From Mucilaginibacter glaciei (GTDB lineage Bacteria; Bacteroidota; Bacteroidia; Sphingobacteriales; Sphingobacteriaceae): a stretch of DNA of 64,000 bases. This document shows, one piece after another, positions 36,664 to 46,874 of this stretch. The stretch spans positions 62,001 to 126,000 of the forward strand of contig NZ_JACWMX010000002.1 in the NCBI RefSeq assembly GCF_014773245.1. Reading direction: 5' to 3'. The notes under the pieces were generated by a model that saw only the letters and a program-made list of their open reading frames with translations, made no database searches and had not been told where the DNA came from. Position 1 is the stretch's first letter. Each line of letters starts with the position of its first letter. A program made the translations under genes and the position numbers.

Positions 36664-38008
36664 CTAAAACATGTTTTAAAGGTTCAACCAAAGTATCTAT
36701 ATCGCCCGCGCCTACGGTGAGCAGCAGCTCGGGCATTTCATGCTGTATAATTTTAACCGCTTCCTGTTTGCCTACGAGGCGTTTATTCTCCAGTGTCATC
36801 CTGCTTAGGATCATATCACTGGTCACGCCTTCAATGGGTAACTCGCGGGCCGGGTAAATATCCAGTAGCAACAGTTCGTCGGCCATATCCAGTACTTCGG
36901 CAAAACCGTCCACAAAATCGCGGGTGCGGGTAAACAAATGCGGCTGGAACATCACCGTTAATTTTTTATCGGGAAACAACCTTTTTACCGATGTAATGGC
37001 AGCCCTTAACTCCTCCGGGTGATGTGCGTAATCGTCAATATAAATATGTTCAGTATTACGAATGATGTACTCAAACCTGCGTTTGATGCCTTTGAAGGAT
37101 CCCAATGCCTCATGGATCGCCTCGGGCGACACCTCTACATGCAGGGCGGCTTCTATCGCGGCGGTGGCGTTTTCAATATTATGCACCCCGGCTATCCCCA
37201 TTTTAATATCGGGGATGGATGTGGTGCCGTTGCTAAAATCAAAGTAAAAGTTACCCTCTTCTATCCGGATATTGGACGCTCTAGCACCAGCTTCGCTATC
37301 TATGGCATAAGTTAAACCTTCGCCTAACGGCAAGCCTTTTTTATAAATGAGCACACCACCCTGTTTCAATTGTGAAGCGAACAACTGGAACGACTCTGTT
37401 AGTTTGGCGTGATCGCCGTAGATGTCCAAATGATCAGCGTCCATCGAAGTGATTATGGCCACATCTGGGTGTAGGGTTAAGAACGAACGGTCATATTCAT
37501 CGGCCTCTACCACTACAATGTTATTATTACCGTACAGCACGTTGGTCTGGTAGTTAGAGGATATACCCCCTAAAAATGCCGAGCAGTCTTTACCGGAATC
37601 TTTCAGGATATGCGCGATCATGCCCGAGGTAGTTGTTTTACCGTGGGTGCCTGCTACCGCAATGGTGAACATACCCCTGCTGATCAACCCTAATACCTGC
37701 GAACGTTTCTGTAATTCGAATCCTCTGTTCTGGAAATAATTTAAAATATCCGAATTTTTTGGTACCGCCGGTGTATATATGATCAGTGTGCTATCGCATG
37801 CCTCATGAAAGCTCATCGGGATCCAATCGTGCCTGTCTTCAAATACGATACGGATGCCTTCATTCTGTAACTTATCGGTCAGCGCGGTTGGCGTTTTATC
37901 GTAGCCACATACAATGCAGCCCAAATGGTGGAAATAGCGCGCCAGGCCGCTCATGCCTATGCCGCCGATCCCTACCAGGTAAACCCGTTGTATGTTGCTT
38001 AATTCCAT
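36656..38008 (-). CDS. murC: UDP-N-acetylmuramate-L-alanine ligase MurC
   Basis: 450 residues from the ATG at 38008 (MELSNIQRVYLVGIGGIGMS). A start ten codons earlier (38038) would run into the terminator-like hairpin and is less likely. It adds L-Ala to UDP-MurNAc with ATP in the cytosol. The N-terminal Rossmann GIGGIGMSG, the P-loop AGTHGKTTTSGM (about 98-109) and the C-terminal Mur ligase domain with DDYAHHPEELRA (about 322-333) are all present. It comes between murG and ftsQ in the cluster. Confidence 0.96.
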   Translation of the reverse strand: MELSNIQRVYLVGIGGIGMSGLARYFHHLGCIVCGYDKTPTALTDKLQNEGIRIVFEDRHDWIPMSFHEACDSTLIIYTPAVPKNSDILNYFQNRGFELQKRSQVLGLISRGMFTIAVAGTHGKTTTSGMIAHILKDSGKDCSAFLGGISSNYQTNVLYGNNNIVVVEADEYDRSFLTLHPDVAIITSMDADHLDIYGDHAKLTESFQLFASQLKQGGVLIYKKGLPLGEGLTYAIDSEAGARASNIRIEEGNFYFDFSNGTTSIPDIKMGIAGVHNIENATAAIEAALHVEVSPEAIHEALGSFKGIKRRFEYIIRNTEHIYIDDYAHHPEELRAAITSVKRLFPDKKLTVMFQPHLFTRTRDFVDGFAEVLDMADELLLLDIYPARELPIEGVTSDMILSRMTLENKRLVGKQEAVKIIQHEMPELLLTVGAGDIDTLVEPLKHVLDV

Positions 38009-38020
38009 TTTCTCGTTTTC

Positions 38021-38055
38021 AAAAAAGGCTATCCCCACACCTGCGGGGATTAGCC
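38021..38055 (-). terminator. Terminator-like hairpin between murG and murC
   Basis: On the minus strand ggctaatcccc pairs with ggggatagcc over ten base pairs with one bulged A. T6 follows directly. It lies past the murG stop and 12 bases before the murC ATG, inside the dcw cluster. Confidence 0.75.
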
Positions 38056-38057
38056 GA

Positions 38058-39161
38058 TTAATTGTTGATTGTTATTTGGATAACCTCTTTCGCAATAACT
38101 TCGTCGGCATTGGGCAAAGCCAGTGCGCCTATGTTGTTGCTTAATGTTTTTTGTAAATCTTTATCTTCTAATAGCTCCAAAGCCCGGTCTACTAATTTTG
38201 ATTCGGCATCCCTGTCGGCAACAAAAATTGCCGCATTGGTTTCTACCAGGGCCAGTGCGTTTTTAGTCTGGTGATCCTCGGCCACATTTGGCGATGGCAC
38301 CAGTATCACCGGCTTTTTCACCACACATAATTCGGCAATGGTGCCCGCTCCCGCACGTGATATGATTACGTCTGCCGCGGCAAAGGCCAGGTCCATACGG
38401 TTCAAAAACTCTACCACGCAAATGGCTTCATTCCTGTCCGGGCCTAATTGCTCTCTAATTGATTTATAATAAAACTTACCCGTTTGCCAGATCACTTGTA
38501 CATCTGCGGCGATCAGCTTATCGATCCCCGCCAGGATGCTGTTATTTAACGTACGCGCACCTAAACTGCCACCCGTTATCAGGATGGTTTTTTTGAAAGA
38601 CGATAACTTAAACAGCGCCAGCGCCTGCATGTGTTTACCCGCGATATTTACCGACTCCTTACGAATAGGGTTACCGGTTTTGATGATCCTGTCGAAAGGG
38701 AAGAACTTTTCCATTCCATCAAACGCTACACATATCTTTTTGGCCTTTGCGCCTAACCATTTATTGGTAATGCCCGCATAAGAGTTTTGTTCCTGGATCA
38801 GCGTCGGGATACCCTTTAATGAGGCTGCATATAACAGCGGACCGGAAGCATAACCGCCAACACCAACCGCGGCATCGGGCTTAAAATCTTTAATGATCTG
38901 CATGGCCTTGCGCACGCTCCTCAATAATTTGATAGGGAACATCACGTTTTTCCAAAGCGATTTACGCTGGATGCCCTGGATATCTAACCCGATGATCTTA
39001 TAACCTGCCGCCGGTACTTTTTCCATCTCCATACGGCCGGCTGCGCCTACAAATAAGATTTCGGTAGCAGGATCGAGCTTTTTTAAAGCATTGGCTATAG
39101 CAATAGCCGGGAAGATATGCCCACCCGTACCGCCGCCGCTAATGATTATCCTTTTGCTCAT
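38058..39161 (-). CDS. murG: UDP-GlcNAc:lipid I GlcNAc transferase MurG
   Basis: 367 residues, a GT-B glycosyltransferase on the inner face of the inner membrane that turns lipid I into lipid II. The donor/acceptor loops GGGTGGHIFPAIA (about 9-21), ITGGSLGARTLN (about 195-206) and SRAGAGTIAEL (about 262-272) are intact. It lies 73 bases downstream of ftsW and is followed by the hairpin at 38021-38055. Confidence 0.97.
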   Translation of the reverse strand: MSKRIIISGGGTGGHIFPAIAIANALKKLDPATEILFVGAAGRMEMEKVPAAGYKIIGLDIQGIQRKSLWKNVMFPIKLLRSVRKAMQIIKDFKPDAAVGVGGYASGPLLYAASLKGIPTLIQEQNSYAGITNKWLGAKAKKICVAFDGMEKFFPFDRIIKTGNPIRKESVNIAGKHMQALALFKLSSFKKTILITGGSLGARTLNNSILAGIDKLIAADVQVIWQTGKFYYKSIREQLGPDRNEAICVVEFLNRMDLAFAAADVIISRAGAGTIAELCVVKKPVILVPSPNVAEDHQTKNALALVETNAAIFVADRDAESKLVDRALELLEDKDLQKTLSNNIGALALPNADEVIAKEVIQITINN

Positions 39162-39234
39162 CCTGATATATTCTAAAGCTTAAAATCTAAACCTTAATTA
39201 AATTCGAAATCGAAAATCCGATATTCGAAATAAA

Positions 39235-40395
39235 CTATGCTACTTCCCTAATTTCTCCTACTACTACCTTCTTCGGCTCATCGATATCACGGCTAACGGA
39301 TAGGATGATGCCAAACGCAATACTGGTAAATAGTATGGATGTACCACCCATACTTACCAATGGCAACGGCACACCCGTTACAGGCCCCAACCCTACTGCA
39401 ACAGCCATATTGGCAAATGCCTGGATGGTTAAGCTAAAGCTTAAGCCCGCCGCCAACAACGCCCCAAAGGCTTTCGGAGCCTTCGTGACAATTTTTATGC
39501 ATCGATATAAAAGGAACAGATAGATCCCTACCAATGCAAATCCGCCTATTAACCCATATTCCTCCACAATAGTGGCATAAATAAAATCCGAATAAGGATG
39601 CGGTAAATAATTGCGCTCGGTACTGTTACCCGGTCCTTTACCCATTACCCCACCTGTGGCGATAGCGATCTTGGAGTGATCTGACTGGAAAGATTTATCC
39701 TTATCTACGGTCTCGGGATGCATAAACGTATGGATACGAGAAACATATGTTTTACGACGCGGCCCCAAAAATACAACTCCCGATAACAACACCGCTCCTG
39801 CCAGGCAAACCACCGCGATCTGCTTGATACTGATACGACCGATGATGAGCAATAAAATACTTACCCCAAACAGCATCAACGCAGTAGAAAGGTTAGCCAG
39901 TGCGATCAATATAAAAACCACACAAACCGAGCCCATGATCGGGATGAACGATTGCTTTACATCCTTAATATTTTCCTGCTTGCGCGATAATGTACGCGCC
40001 AAGTAAGTGATCAACGCCAGTTTAGCTAAATCGGACGTTTGGAACGTTAAACCCGTACCGGGGATAGCTATCCAGCGGCTGGCATCATTCACGTGGTTAC
40101 CAAATAACAACGTGTACAATAACAGTGGTATAGTAATAGCCATCAATATCTTAGAGATCCCTGCATACCAGCGGTAGTCTAATTTGTGCGATACGTACAT
40201 CAGCGCGATACCGCCCAATATCATGGCCATGTGCTTCACGAGATATGATTCGTTAGACTTATCGTGCTTGTAAGCCAGCGTACCCGTAGAGCTGTATACT
40301 GCCAGCAACGACAGTACCGACAGCAAGATGACGATCAGCCAGATCCAGCGGTCACCCTTTAAATTACTGAGTACGTTTCCTATTACCTGATTCAT
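39235..40395 (-). CDS. ftsW: SEDS peptidoglycan polymerase FtsW
   Basis: 386 residues with about ten membrane helices. The SEDS signature GVPLPLVSMGGTSILFT-type segment lies at about 344-360. FtsW polymerises lipid II at the septum together with its partner penicillin-binding protein, here the FtsI-type protein at 44781. A periplasmic loop with GNSTERNYLPHPYSDFIYA (about 258-276) holds the usual catalytic region. It lies 134 bases downstream of murD. Confidence 0.95.
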   Translation of the reverse strand: MNQVIGNVLSNLKGDRWIWLIVILLSVLSLLAVYSSTGTLAYKHDKSNESYLVKHMAMILGGIALMYVSHKLDYRWYAGISKILMAITIPLLLYTLLFGNHVNDASRWIAIPGTGLTFQTSDLAKLALITYLARTLSRKQENIKDVKQSFIPIMGSVCVVFILIALANLSTALMLFGVSILLLIIGRISIKQIAVVCLAGAVLLSGVVFLGPRRKTYVSRIHTFMHPETVDKDKSFQSDHSKIAIATGGVMGKGPGNSTERNYLPHPYSDFIYATIVEEYGLIGGFALVGIYLFLLYRCIKIVTKAPKAFGALLAAGLSFSLTIQAFANMAVAVGLGPVTGVPLPLVSMGGTSILFTSIAFGIILSVSRDIDEPKKVVVGEIREVA

Positions 40396-40529
40396 ATGCT
40401 TAATGTATGTGCAGATATGCGAATGTGCAGATGTGCAGATATTTTTTTAATGTGTTGATGAAATTATTTTTCCTAATACTGTTATTATCGATTTTATCAT
40501 TTTTTAATCTGGCACATCTGCACATCTTT

Positions 40530-41921
40530 CTACAGTTCCTTCACCGCTTCCTTAAATTGCCTTCCGCGGTCTTCGTAGTTCTTGAACAGGTCGAAACTCG
40601 CACATGCCGGTGACAATAAAACCGTGTCGCCTTTTTCTGCCAGGTGATAGGCTACTGTAGCTGCCTCTGCTGCTGATGCCGTGTTTACGATCACATCCAC
40701 ATCATCCTCAAAGGCTTCGTGGATGCGTTTGTTATCCTTACCCAAACACACTATAGCTTTAACTTTTTGTTTAACTAATGGTTTAAGCATCTCGTAATCG
40801 TTACCCTTATCAACACCGCCTAAAATCAGTACTACATCGGTGGTCATACTCTCCAGCGCATACCAGGTAGAATTCACGTTGGTAGCCTTAGAATCATTGA
40901 TGAAGCTGATGCCCGAGATCTTACCCACCGACTCCAGCCTGTGCTCGATATTGCGGAAGTTGCCCATGCTCTCTCTCATCGTTTCGTTGCGCAGCTCTAA
41001 AACCTTGGCAACTATACCAGATGCCATTGAGTTGTAAATGTTGTGCTTTCCCTGCAGGGCCAGATCGTTAATTGACATTGTAAAATGTTCTTGTGTTGCG
41101 TTGATGACAATATTGTCCTTATCGAGATATGCTCCCGTTTCAATCTTTTTTTCAATAGAAAATGGCAGCTGCTGCGCTGCTATTTCTTTGCCTTCCATCA
41201 CTTTTAAAGTCTCCGCATCGTCTGCGCAGTAAATGAAATGGTCGGCAGCTGTCTGGTTCTGCGTAATCTTAAATTTAGATGCCGCGTAGTTCTCCAGCTT
41301 GTAATCGTACCTGTCCAGGTGATCGGGCGTGATATTCAACAACACCGCAATATCTGCCCGGAACTTGTACATGCTATCCAACATAAAACTGCTGATCTCC
41401 AGCACATAGTAATCGTACTTTTCGGTAGCCACCTGGTAAGCGAAGCTTTTACCAATATTACCGGCCAGGCCAACATTTAACCCACCGTTCTTTAAAATAT
41501 GATAAGTCAAGCTCGCCGTAGTCGTTTTACCGTTAGATCCTGTAATGCAGATCATTTTGGCATCGGTATACCGGCCTGCAAACTCAATCTCGGATATCAC
41601 CGGGATGTTATTTGCAACCAGCTTTTTCACTATTGGCGCCTTATCCGGGATGCCGGGGCTTTTCACCACTTCCGCAGCACTCAATATTTCCGCTTCGGTA
41701 TGGCCGTTCTCCTCAAACTTCACATTCCAGCTTTGTAACTGTTGCTTATAATGATCGGCTATCGACCCAAAATCTGATACAAAAACATCATACCCCTTTT
41801 GCAAAGCCAGGTATGCCGCCCCAACACCGCTTTCGCCGGCGCCAAGTATGGCAAGCCTCACCCCAGCCCTCTCCAAGAGAGAGGGAGCAGGATTGGTCGA
41901 TATGTCTTTGTTCTCATCCAT
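40530..41921 (-). CDS. murD: UDP-MurNAc-L-Ala-D-Glu ligase MurD with repeat-derived N-terminus
   Basis: 463 residues. It adds D-Glu to UDP-MurNAc-L-Ala in the cytosol. The enzyme proper begins RLAILGAGESGVGAAYLA (about 22), with the P-loop ITGSNGKTTTASL (about 125-137) and the Mur ligase C-terminal domain with FINDSKATNVNS (about 335-346) present. Residues 1-21 (MDENKDISTNPAPSLLERAGV) are not native-like. They are translated from a palindromic repeat at 41855-41891. No later ATG lies before the Rossmann fold, so the repeat seems to have become part of the gene. Confidence 0.93.
   Translation of the reverse strand: MDENKDISTNPAPSLLERAGVRLAILGAGESGVGAAYLALQKGYDVFVSDFGSIADHYKQQLQSWNVKFEENGHTEAEILSAAEVVKSPGIPDKAPIVKKLVANNIPVISEIEFAGRYTDAKMICITGSNGKTTTASLTYHILKNGGLNVGLAGNIGKSFAYQVATEKYDYYVLEISSFMLDSMYKFRADIAVLLNITPDHLDRYDYKLENYAASKFKITQNQTAADHFIYCADDAETLKVMEGKEIAAQQLPFSIEKKIETGAYLDKDNIVINATQEHFTMSINDLALQGKHNIYNSMASGIVAKVLELRNETMRESMGNFRNIEHRLESVGKISGISFINDSKATNVNSTWYALESMTTDVVLILGGVDKGNDYEMLKPLVKQKVKAIVCLGKDNKRIHEAFEDDVDVIVNTASAAEAATVAYHLAEKGDTVLLSPACASFDLFKNYEDRGRQFKEAVKEL
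41855..41891. repeat. Short palindromic repeat inside the murD 5' end
   Basis: ctcaccccagccctctcc pairs partly with gagagggagcagg. It is related to family C (aactcacccc, accctctc). It encodes the NPAPSLLERAGV stretch. Confidence 0.6.
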
Positions 41922-41947
41922 TCTAACTAATCTCTATTCTCTAATCA

Positions 41948-43189
41948 CTAACGAAGCTTAAGCGTTATCACTGTGATGATGGCCAGGAAAATACAGATGA
42001 TGTAAAACCTGGTCACGATCTTCGACTCATGAAAACCCTTCTTTTGGTAATGGTGGTGCAGCGGTGCCATCAGGAAAACCCTACGGCCCTCGCCAAAACG
42101 TTTTTTGGTGAACTTGAACCAACCTACCTGTATAATTACCGACATGTTTTCGATCACGAAAACACCGCACAGTACCGGGATCAATAATTCCTTACGGATA
42201 ATAATGGCAAATACCGCGATGATACCCCCTATAGCCAGACTGCCGGTATCGCCCATAAAAACCTGCGCCGGGTAGGAGTTATACCACAAAAAGCCTACAC
42301 AAGCCCCAACAAATGCACCGGCAAATATTACCAGCTCGCCCGAGTTGGGGATGTACATAATGTTCAGGTAATCGGCAATCATGGTGTTACCCGATACATA
42401 GGCCAGTATAGCCAGCGTTAAGCCGATAATGGCCGATGTGCCCGTTGCCAGTCCGTCTATACCATCGGTAATATTAGCCCCGTTAGATATAAAAGTGATA
42501 ATGATGATCACGAAGAACATGAAAACCATCAGCGCGTAATGCTCGTAACCTGGGCCCAAAAACTTTAACACCTTGCCGTAGTCAAACTCATTGTTCTTGT
42601 AAAACGGCATCGTGGTTTTGGTCGATTTGATATCCTGGGTCAGTACCTGCTTTTCGCCGCGCATGTGAAAGTCAACCGGTACATCATACTTAACCGGCAG
42701 CTTTACTTCCTGGCGCATGGTGATGCTGGTATTGAAATACATCGTCCACCCTATAAATAGCGCTAAACCTACCTGACCGGTTATTTTAAACCTGCCGGCA
42801 AGGCCTTCCTTATTCTTTTTAAATACCTTAATATAATCGTCCAGGAAACCGATAGCACCCAGCCAGATGGTAGTTACCAGCATCATGATGATGTAAATGT
42901 TATCGATCTTAGCAAACAGCAACGTAGGGATCAGAATGCCTAACAAAATGATGATACCCCCCATTGTAGGTGTGCCAGATTTTTGCATCTGGCCTTCTAA
43001 ACCTAAGTTCCTCACCGTTTCACCTACTTGTTTAAAACGCAGATAATCAATCAGTCTGCGGCCATAAACCGTAGTAACCAGCAACGATACGATTACCGCC
43101 ATAGCCATACGGAAGGTGATGTACTGAAACACCCCCAATCCCGGAATGCTGTAGTTTTTGTATAGGTAAGTGAATAAATAGTATAGCAT
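41948..43189 (-). CDS. mraY: Phospho-MurNAc-pentapeptide transferase MraY
   Basis: 413 residues with about ten membrane helices. It forms lipid I on undecaprenyl phosphate. The catalytic Asp pair is in [10 protein letters not shown] (about 114-123), the third in [10 protein letters not shown] (about 240-249), with [11 protein letters not shown] and [10 protein letters not shown] further on. It is longer than the 360 of E. coli because of a soluble insertion at about 150-205 ([17 protein letters not shown] and following) facing the periplasm, a Bacteroidota trait. It lies downstream of murE across a 134-base gap with repeat A4. Confidence 0.96.
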   Translation of the reverse strand: MLYYLFTYLYKNYSIPGLGVFQYITFRMAMAVIVSLLVTTVYGRRLIDYLRFKQVGETVRNLGLEGQMQKSGTPTMGGIIILLGILIPTLLFAKIDNIYIIMMLVTTIWLGAIGFLDDYIKVFKKNKEGLAGRFKITGQVGLALFIGWTMYFNTSITMRQEVKLPVKYDVPVDFHMRGEKQVLTQDIKSTKTTMPFYKNNEFDYGKVLKFLGPGYEHYALMVFMFFVIIIITFISNGANITDGIDGLATGTSAIIGLTLAILAYVSGNTMIADYLNIMYIPNSGELVIFAGAFVGACVGFLWYNSYPAQVFMGDTGSLAIGGIIAVFAIIIRKELLIPVLCGVFVIENMSVIIQVGWFKFTKKRFGEGRRVFLMAPLHHHYQKKGFHESKIVTRFYIICIFLAIITVITLKLR

Positions 43190-43227
43190 TTTTGCTTGGT
43201 TGTCTTTATTGGTTATTCTCTCTATTT

Positions 43228-43310
43228 GTCATTGCGAACGTAGTGTGGCAATCAACTCACGTGCAAAGCGGCCCTTGCTTATCGGGGATTGCTTCGTTCC
43301 TCGCAATGAC
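43228..43310. repeat. REP-like palindrome, family A copy 4, between murE and mraY
   Basis: Outer arms gtcattgcgaac and tcgcaatgac, with inner tggcaatc and gattgc. It lies inside the dcw cluster, 38 bases before the mraY start in transcription order. Confidence 0.8.
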
Positions 43311-43323
43311 GCGCGGCGCACAC

Positions 43324-44784
43324 CTACTGCATTTCTTTAAATTGGTTCAACAATTCTTCCATATCGTCAAAATGGTTTTTAACGCCGTTAATGTCCTGGT
43401 ACTTTTCGTGGCCCTTGCCTGCTAACAGGATAATATCTCCCGGCTGTGCAAACATGCAGGCCGTTTTTATGGCCTCGCGCCTGTCGGCAATACTTACGGT
43501 ATGGCGTTTAAAGGCTGGGTCTACACCTGCTTCCATATCTTTAATGATCTGGGCCGGGTCTTCGGTACGCGGGTTATCTGATGTCAGGATCAGCTTATCG
43601 CTCCACTCGCTTGCCACTTTGGCCATTATCGGGCGTTTGGTTTTATCCCTGTCGCCGCCGCAGCCTATTACGGTGATTACCTTTTCACTTCCTTTGCGGA
43701 TATCGTGAATGGTGCTCAACACATTTTGTACAGCATCTGGCGTATGGGCGTAATCAACAATACCGATCACCTTATTTGGCGACATAATGTATTCAAACCT
43801 GCCCTCGGCACCTGTCAATTTGCTCAGACTAACCAGTACCTTCGACCGGTCCTGCTCCAGCAGCATAGCAGCCGCGTAAACGGCTAAAAGGTTATAGGCA
43901 TTAAATGTCCCAACCAGTTTAAACCAAACTTCTTCGTTATCTATATTCAGCAGCAAGCCGCCAAACTGATTCTCTATAATGCGGGCCTTATAATCGGCCA
44001 TACTTTTTAGTCCGTAGGTTTTTTTGTGTGCCGATGTATTTTGCAGCATCACGTTACCATTCTTATCGTCGCCGTTAGTCAAGGCGAAGGCGCTTTTTGG
44101 CAAACCGTCAAAGAATGCTTTTTTGGCTTTCAGGTACGCATCAAATGTTTTATGATAATCTAAATGGTCGTGCGTTAAGTTGGAGAAGATACCACCAGAA
44201 AAACGCAGGCCTTCTATTCTATGCTGCGCAACCGCGTGGGAGCTTACTTCCATAAAGCAGTAATCGCAACCCTCGTTAACCATTTCGGCCAGTAGCTCGT
44301 TCAGCGCAACCGGATCAGGCGTAGTATGGGTGGATGCTACAATACGGCCATTCACCTGGTTCTCCACCGTAGAGAGCAGGCCGCATTTATACCCCATATC
44401 ACGGAATAGCTTATATAACAGCGTGGCGATAGTAGTTTTACCGTTTGTACCGGTAACCCCCACCAGTTTTAAGTTGGATGATGGGTTCTCGTAAAAGTTT
44501 GCAGCGATAGTGCCCAGGGCCTTCGCCGAACTGGCCACCATTAAAAAATCAACCTCGCCTGCGGTATGGGCGGGCAAGTCCTCACAAATTATGCAGATCG
44601 CGCCTGCTTTTATAGCCTGGTCTATATAGTCGTGCCCGTCAACAGCGGTACCTTTAATGGCTACATACATACAGCCCGGCACCACTTTACGCGAATCGAA
44701 CACAATGGCAGTGATCTCTACATCGGCACTGCCCTGTAGTTCGGTAAACGCTACCCCCTCAATAATATCGCTCAAATATCTCAT
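43324..44784 (-). CDS. murE: UDP-MurNAc-tripeptide synthetase MurE
   Basis: 486 residues. It adds the third stem residue. The P-loop VTGTNGKTTIATL (about 111-123) is intact. TSDNPRTEDP (about 405-414) carries the DNPR motif typical of meso-DAP-adding MurE, consistent with dapA at 29333. HTTPDPVALNELL is also typical. Its start overlaps the end of ftsI by 4 bases, so the two are translationally coupled. Confidence 0.97.
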   Translation of the reverse strand: MRYLSDIIEGVAFTELQGSADVEITAIVFDSRKVVPGCMYVAIKGTAVDGHDYIDQAIKAGAICIICEDLPAHTAGEVDFLMVASSAKALGTIAANFYENPSSNLKLVGVTGTNGKTTIATLLYKLFRDMGYKCGLLSTVENQVNGRIVASTHTTPDPVALNELLAEMVNEGCDYCFMEVSSHAVAQHRIEGLRFSGGIFSNLTHDHLDYHKTFDAYLKAKKAFFDGLPKSAFALTNGDDKNGNVMLQNTSAHKKTYGLKSMADYKARIIENQFGGLLLNIDNEEVWFKLVGTFNAYNLLAVYAAAMLLEQDRSKVLVSLSKLTGAEGRFEYIMSPNKVIGIVDYAHTPDAVQNVLSTIHDIRKGSEKVITVIGCGGDRDKTKRPIMAKVASEWSDKLILTSDNPRTEDPAQIIKDMEAGVDPAFKRHTVSIADRREAIKTACMFAQPGDIILLAGKGHEKYQDINGVKNHFDDMEELLNQFKEMQ

Positions 44785-46874
44785 TGCAGTTCTATTGTTA
44801 TTTTTGAACCCTTTGGTATCTGGCTTCCGCCCGTTACCGATTGCCTATCAACCGAGCCGCTACCCATTACTTTTACTTTATAACCGGCATTGCCTAAAGC
44901 AAATAAGGCATCGCTTAAACCCATCCCGGTCACATTAGGCACGGTGCCTGTTTTATACTTATTATCTTCGGCAGCTATACCGTTGCTGGTATCAATACCG
45001 GCATTGGTTGATGCGTACAATGGCTTAACGCCTAATTTGTCGTACACCTTTTTAAGGGCTTTTAAATTACCTTGCTTAAATTTTGGCAATGTGGTATTAC
45101 CTACCAGGGTCATCGGCGTACGCTCAATCTTCATATCGCTGGCGTAAACCTTCTCGCAGATCTCTTTAAAGGCCGGGCCCGCGGTTGATGCCGCGTAGTA
45201 ACCGTTTTTAGGGTCGTTTATGACCACGATCAATGAATATTTAGGATGATCTGCCGGGAAGTAACCGCAAAATGACGACTGATACTGTTTTTTACCTTTA
45301 TAACCATTGCGGCCGTCGGCAACCTGTGCGGTACCTGTTTTACCCGCAATTTTGAACATGGCACTTTTTACATTGGTTTTACCCGTACCCTCGCTTACCA
45401 CACCCTCCAGCATTTCTTGCATTTTCTTGAGCGTAACATCGCTGCACATCTTCTCGTTGATCACGTGCGTATGGAACTGCTCGATGGTATTACCCAACCT
45501 ACGGATCTCCCTTACAAACAGCGGCGACACATATTTGCCGTTGTTAGCTATCGCGTTATAAAACGATAGCATTTTTAAAGGCGTAAGCTGCATTTCGTAA
45601 CCATAGGCCATTTGCGGCAGGGTCATATATTTATTCCAGCTGGTATTTTTCGGGTTCTTCACCACCGGCTGTGCTTCGCCGGGGATCTGAAGAATGAATT
45701 TCTGGTTCAGGTGCCAATCGTAAAGATGATCTGTAAATTGCGACTGATTATTGGTGTAATGCTTATTAACCAATGAAGCTACCGCGGCGTTAGATGATTC
45801 TTCGAACGCCCTTTTAACCGATACGGTACCGATGCTACCGTGCGAATCTTTGATAATGTGGCTGTTACCGGGGATCTTATAATTTTCGGTACTCACCATT
45901 GTGCTGGTATCTACCTTTTTATCATCAAGCAAGGCCATGTACGATGCCACCTTAAAGGTAGACCCCGGATCCTGGTTACCCGCTATAGCATAATTGAATT
46001 TCTCCTGGAAACTGCCATCGGGCATCCTAGTGTAGTTAGCCACCGCGCGGATCTCGCCGGTTGCCACTTCCATCAAAATAACTGTACCGTGGTCCGCATT
46101 GCTCTTAACCAATTGTTTTTCTAAAGCAGTTTGTGCTATATCCTGAAAGTTAATATCGATAGTTGATATGATATCGGCACCCTCTTTTGGCGCTATCTCG
46201 TCATCGTCGTTCACCGGTTGCCAAACGTTACCTGCTATCCGCTGCTCTAAACGTTTGCCGCTTTCGCCGTTGATGTAGGAAGAGTAAGCACCTTCTAAAC
46301 CTACGGCATTGCTTACATTTTCGTTCTTATAGCCAATGGTACGCGCCGCCAATGAGCGGAACGGGTGGATACGTTTATTTTGAGGGACGATGATTAGCCC
46401 GCCTTTGTACTTGCCCAAACTAAAAATAGGGAACTTGCGGATCTCTTTTAATTCGCGGTAGGTAACCTTGCGCCTAACAAGCTGATACCGCGAACTGTCT
46501 TTACGGGCATCCCTAAACATCCTCGAATATTCCTTCGCCGACTTGTCTTTATATACGGACGCCATTTTCATTGAAAGCGAATCTATCTTCTCGTCAAAAA
46601 CCTTTTCATCGGCAATACCGGCAGCCAGCATGTCCATGTGCAACTCATACTCAGGTACAGATGTTGCCAGCAGGCTGCCATCTACCGAATAAATATTACC
46701 CCTTGCCGCTTCGATGGTTTTATACCGGGTAGACATGGTTTTAGCCATAGCCTTCCACTTATCGCCCTGGGCAAATTGCACACGGCACAACTGGAATACC
46801 ACCGCTGCCGCAAAAAGCAGGATCAACCCAAACGCCAGGTAAACCCTTAGCAATATGTTAGTTCTTATGCTCAT
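44781..46874 (-). CDS. ftsI: Septal penicillin-binding protein (FtsI) with PASTA domain
   Basis: 697 residues. A short cytosolic start and a membrane helix (about 11-30), then a PBP dimerisation domain (about 55-220) and the transpeptidase domain with STFK (S305-K308), SSN (S360-N362) and KTGTAQ (about 507). The C-terminal 60 residues (about 635-697) contain one PASTA domain. It crosslinks septal peptidoglycan with FtsW. PASTA binding of lipid II or muropeptides is family knowledge. The ends overlap murE and ftsL by 4 bases each. Confidence 0.95.
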   Translation of the reverse strand: MSIRTNILLRVYLAFGLILLFAAAVVFQLCRVQFAQGDKWKAMAKTMSTRYKTIEAARGNIYSVDGSLLATSVPEYELHMDMLAAGIADEKVFDEKIDSLSMKMASVYKDKSAKEYSRMFRDARKDSSRYQLVRRKVTYRELKEIRKFPIFSLGKYKGGLIIVPQNKRIHPFRSLAARTIGYKNENVSNAVGLEGAYSSYINGESGKRLEQRIAGNVWQPVNDDDEIAPKEGADIISTIDINFQDIAQTALEKQLVKSNADHGTVILMEVATGEIRAVANYTRMPDGSFQEKFNYAIAGNQDPGSTFKVASYMALLDDKKVDTSTMVSTENYKIPGNSHIIKDSHGSIGTVSVKRAFEESSNAAVASLVNKHYTNNQSQFTDHLYDWHLNQKFILQIPGEAQPVVKNPKNTSWNKYMTLPQMAYGYEMQLTPLKMLSFYNAIANNGKYVSPLFVREIRRLGNTIEQFHTHVINEKMCSDVTLKKMQEMLEGVVSEGTGKTNVKSAMFKIAGKTGTAQVADGRNGYKGKKQYQSSFCGYFPADHPKYSLIVVINDPKNGYYAASTAGPAFKEICEKVYASDMKIERTPMTLVGNTTLPKFKQGNLKALKKVYDKLGVKPLYASTNAGIDTSNGIAAEDNKYKTGTVPNVTGMGLSDALFALGNAGYKVKVMGSGSVDRQSVTGGSQIPKGSKITIELQ

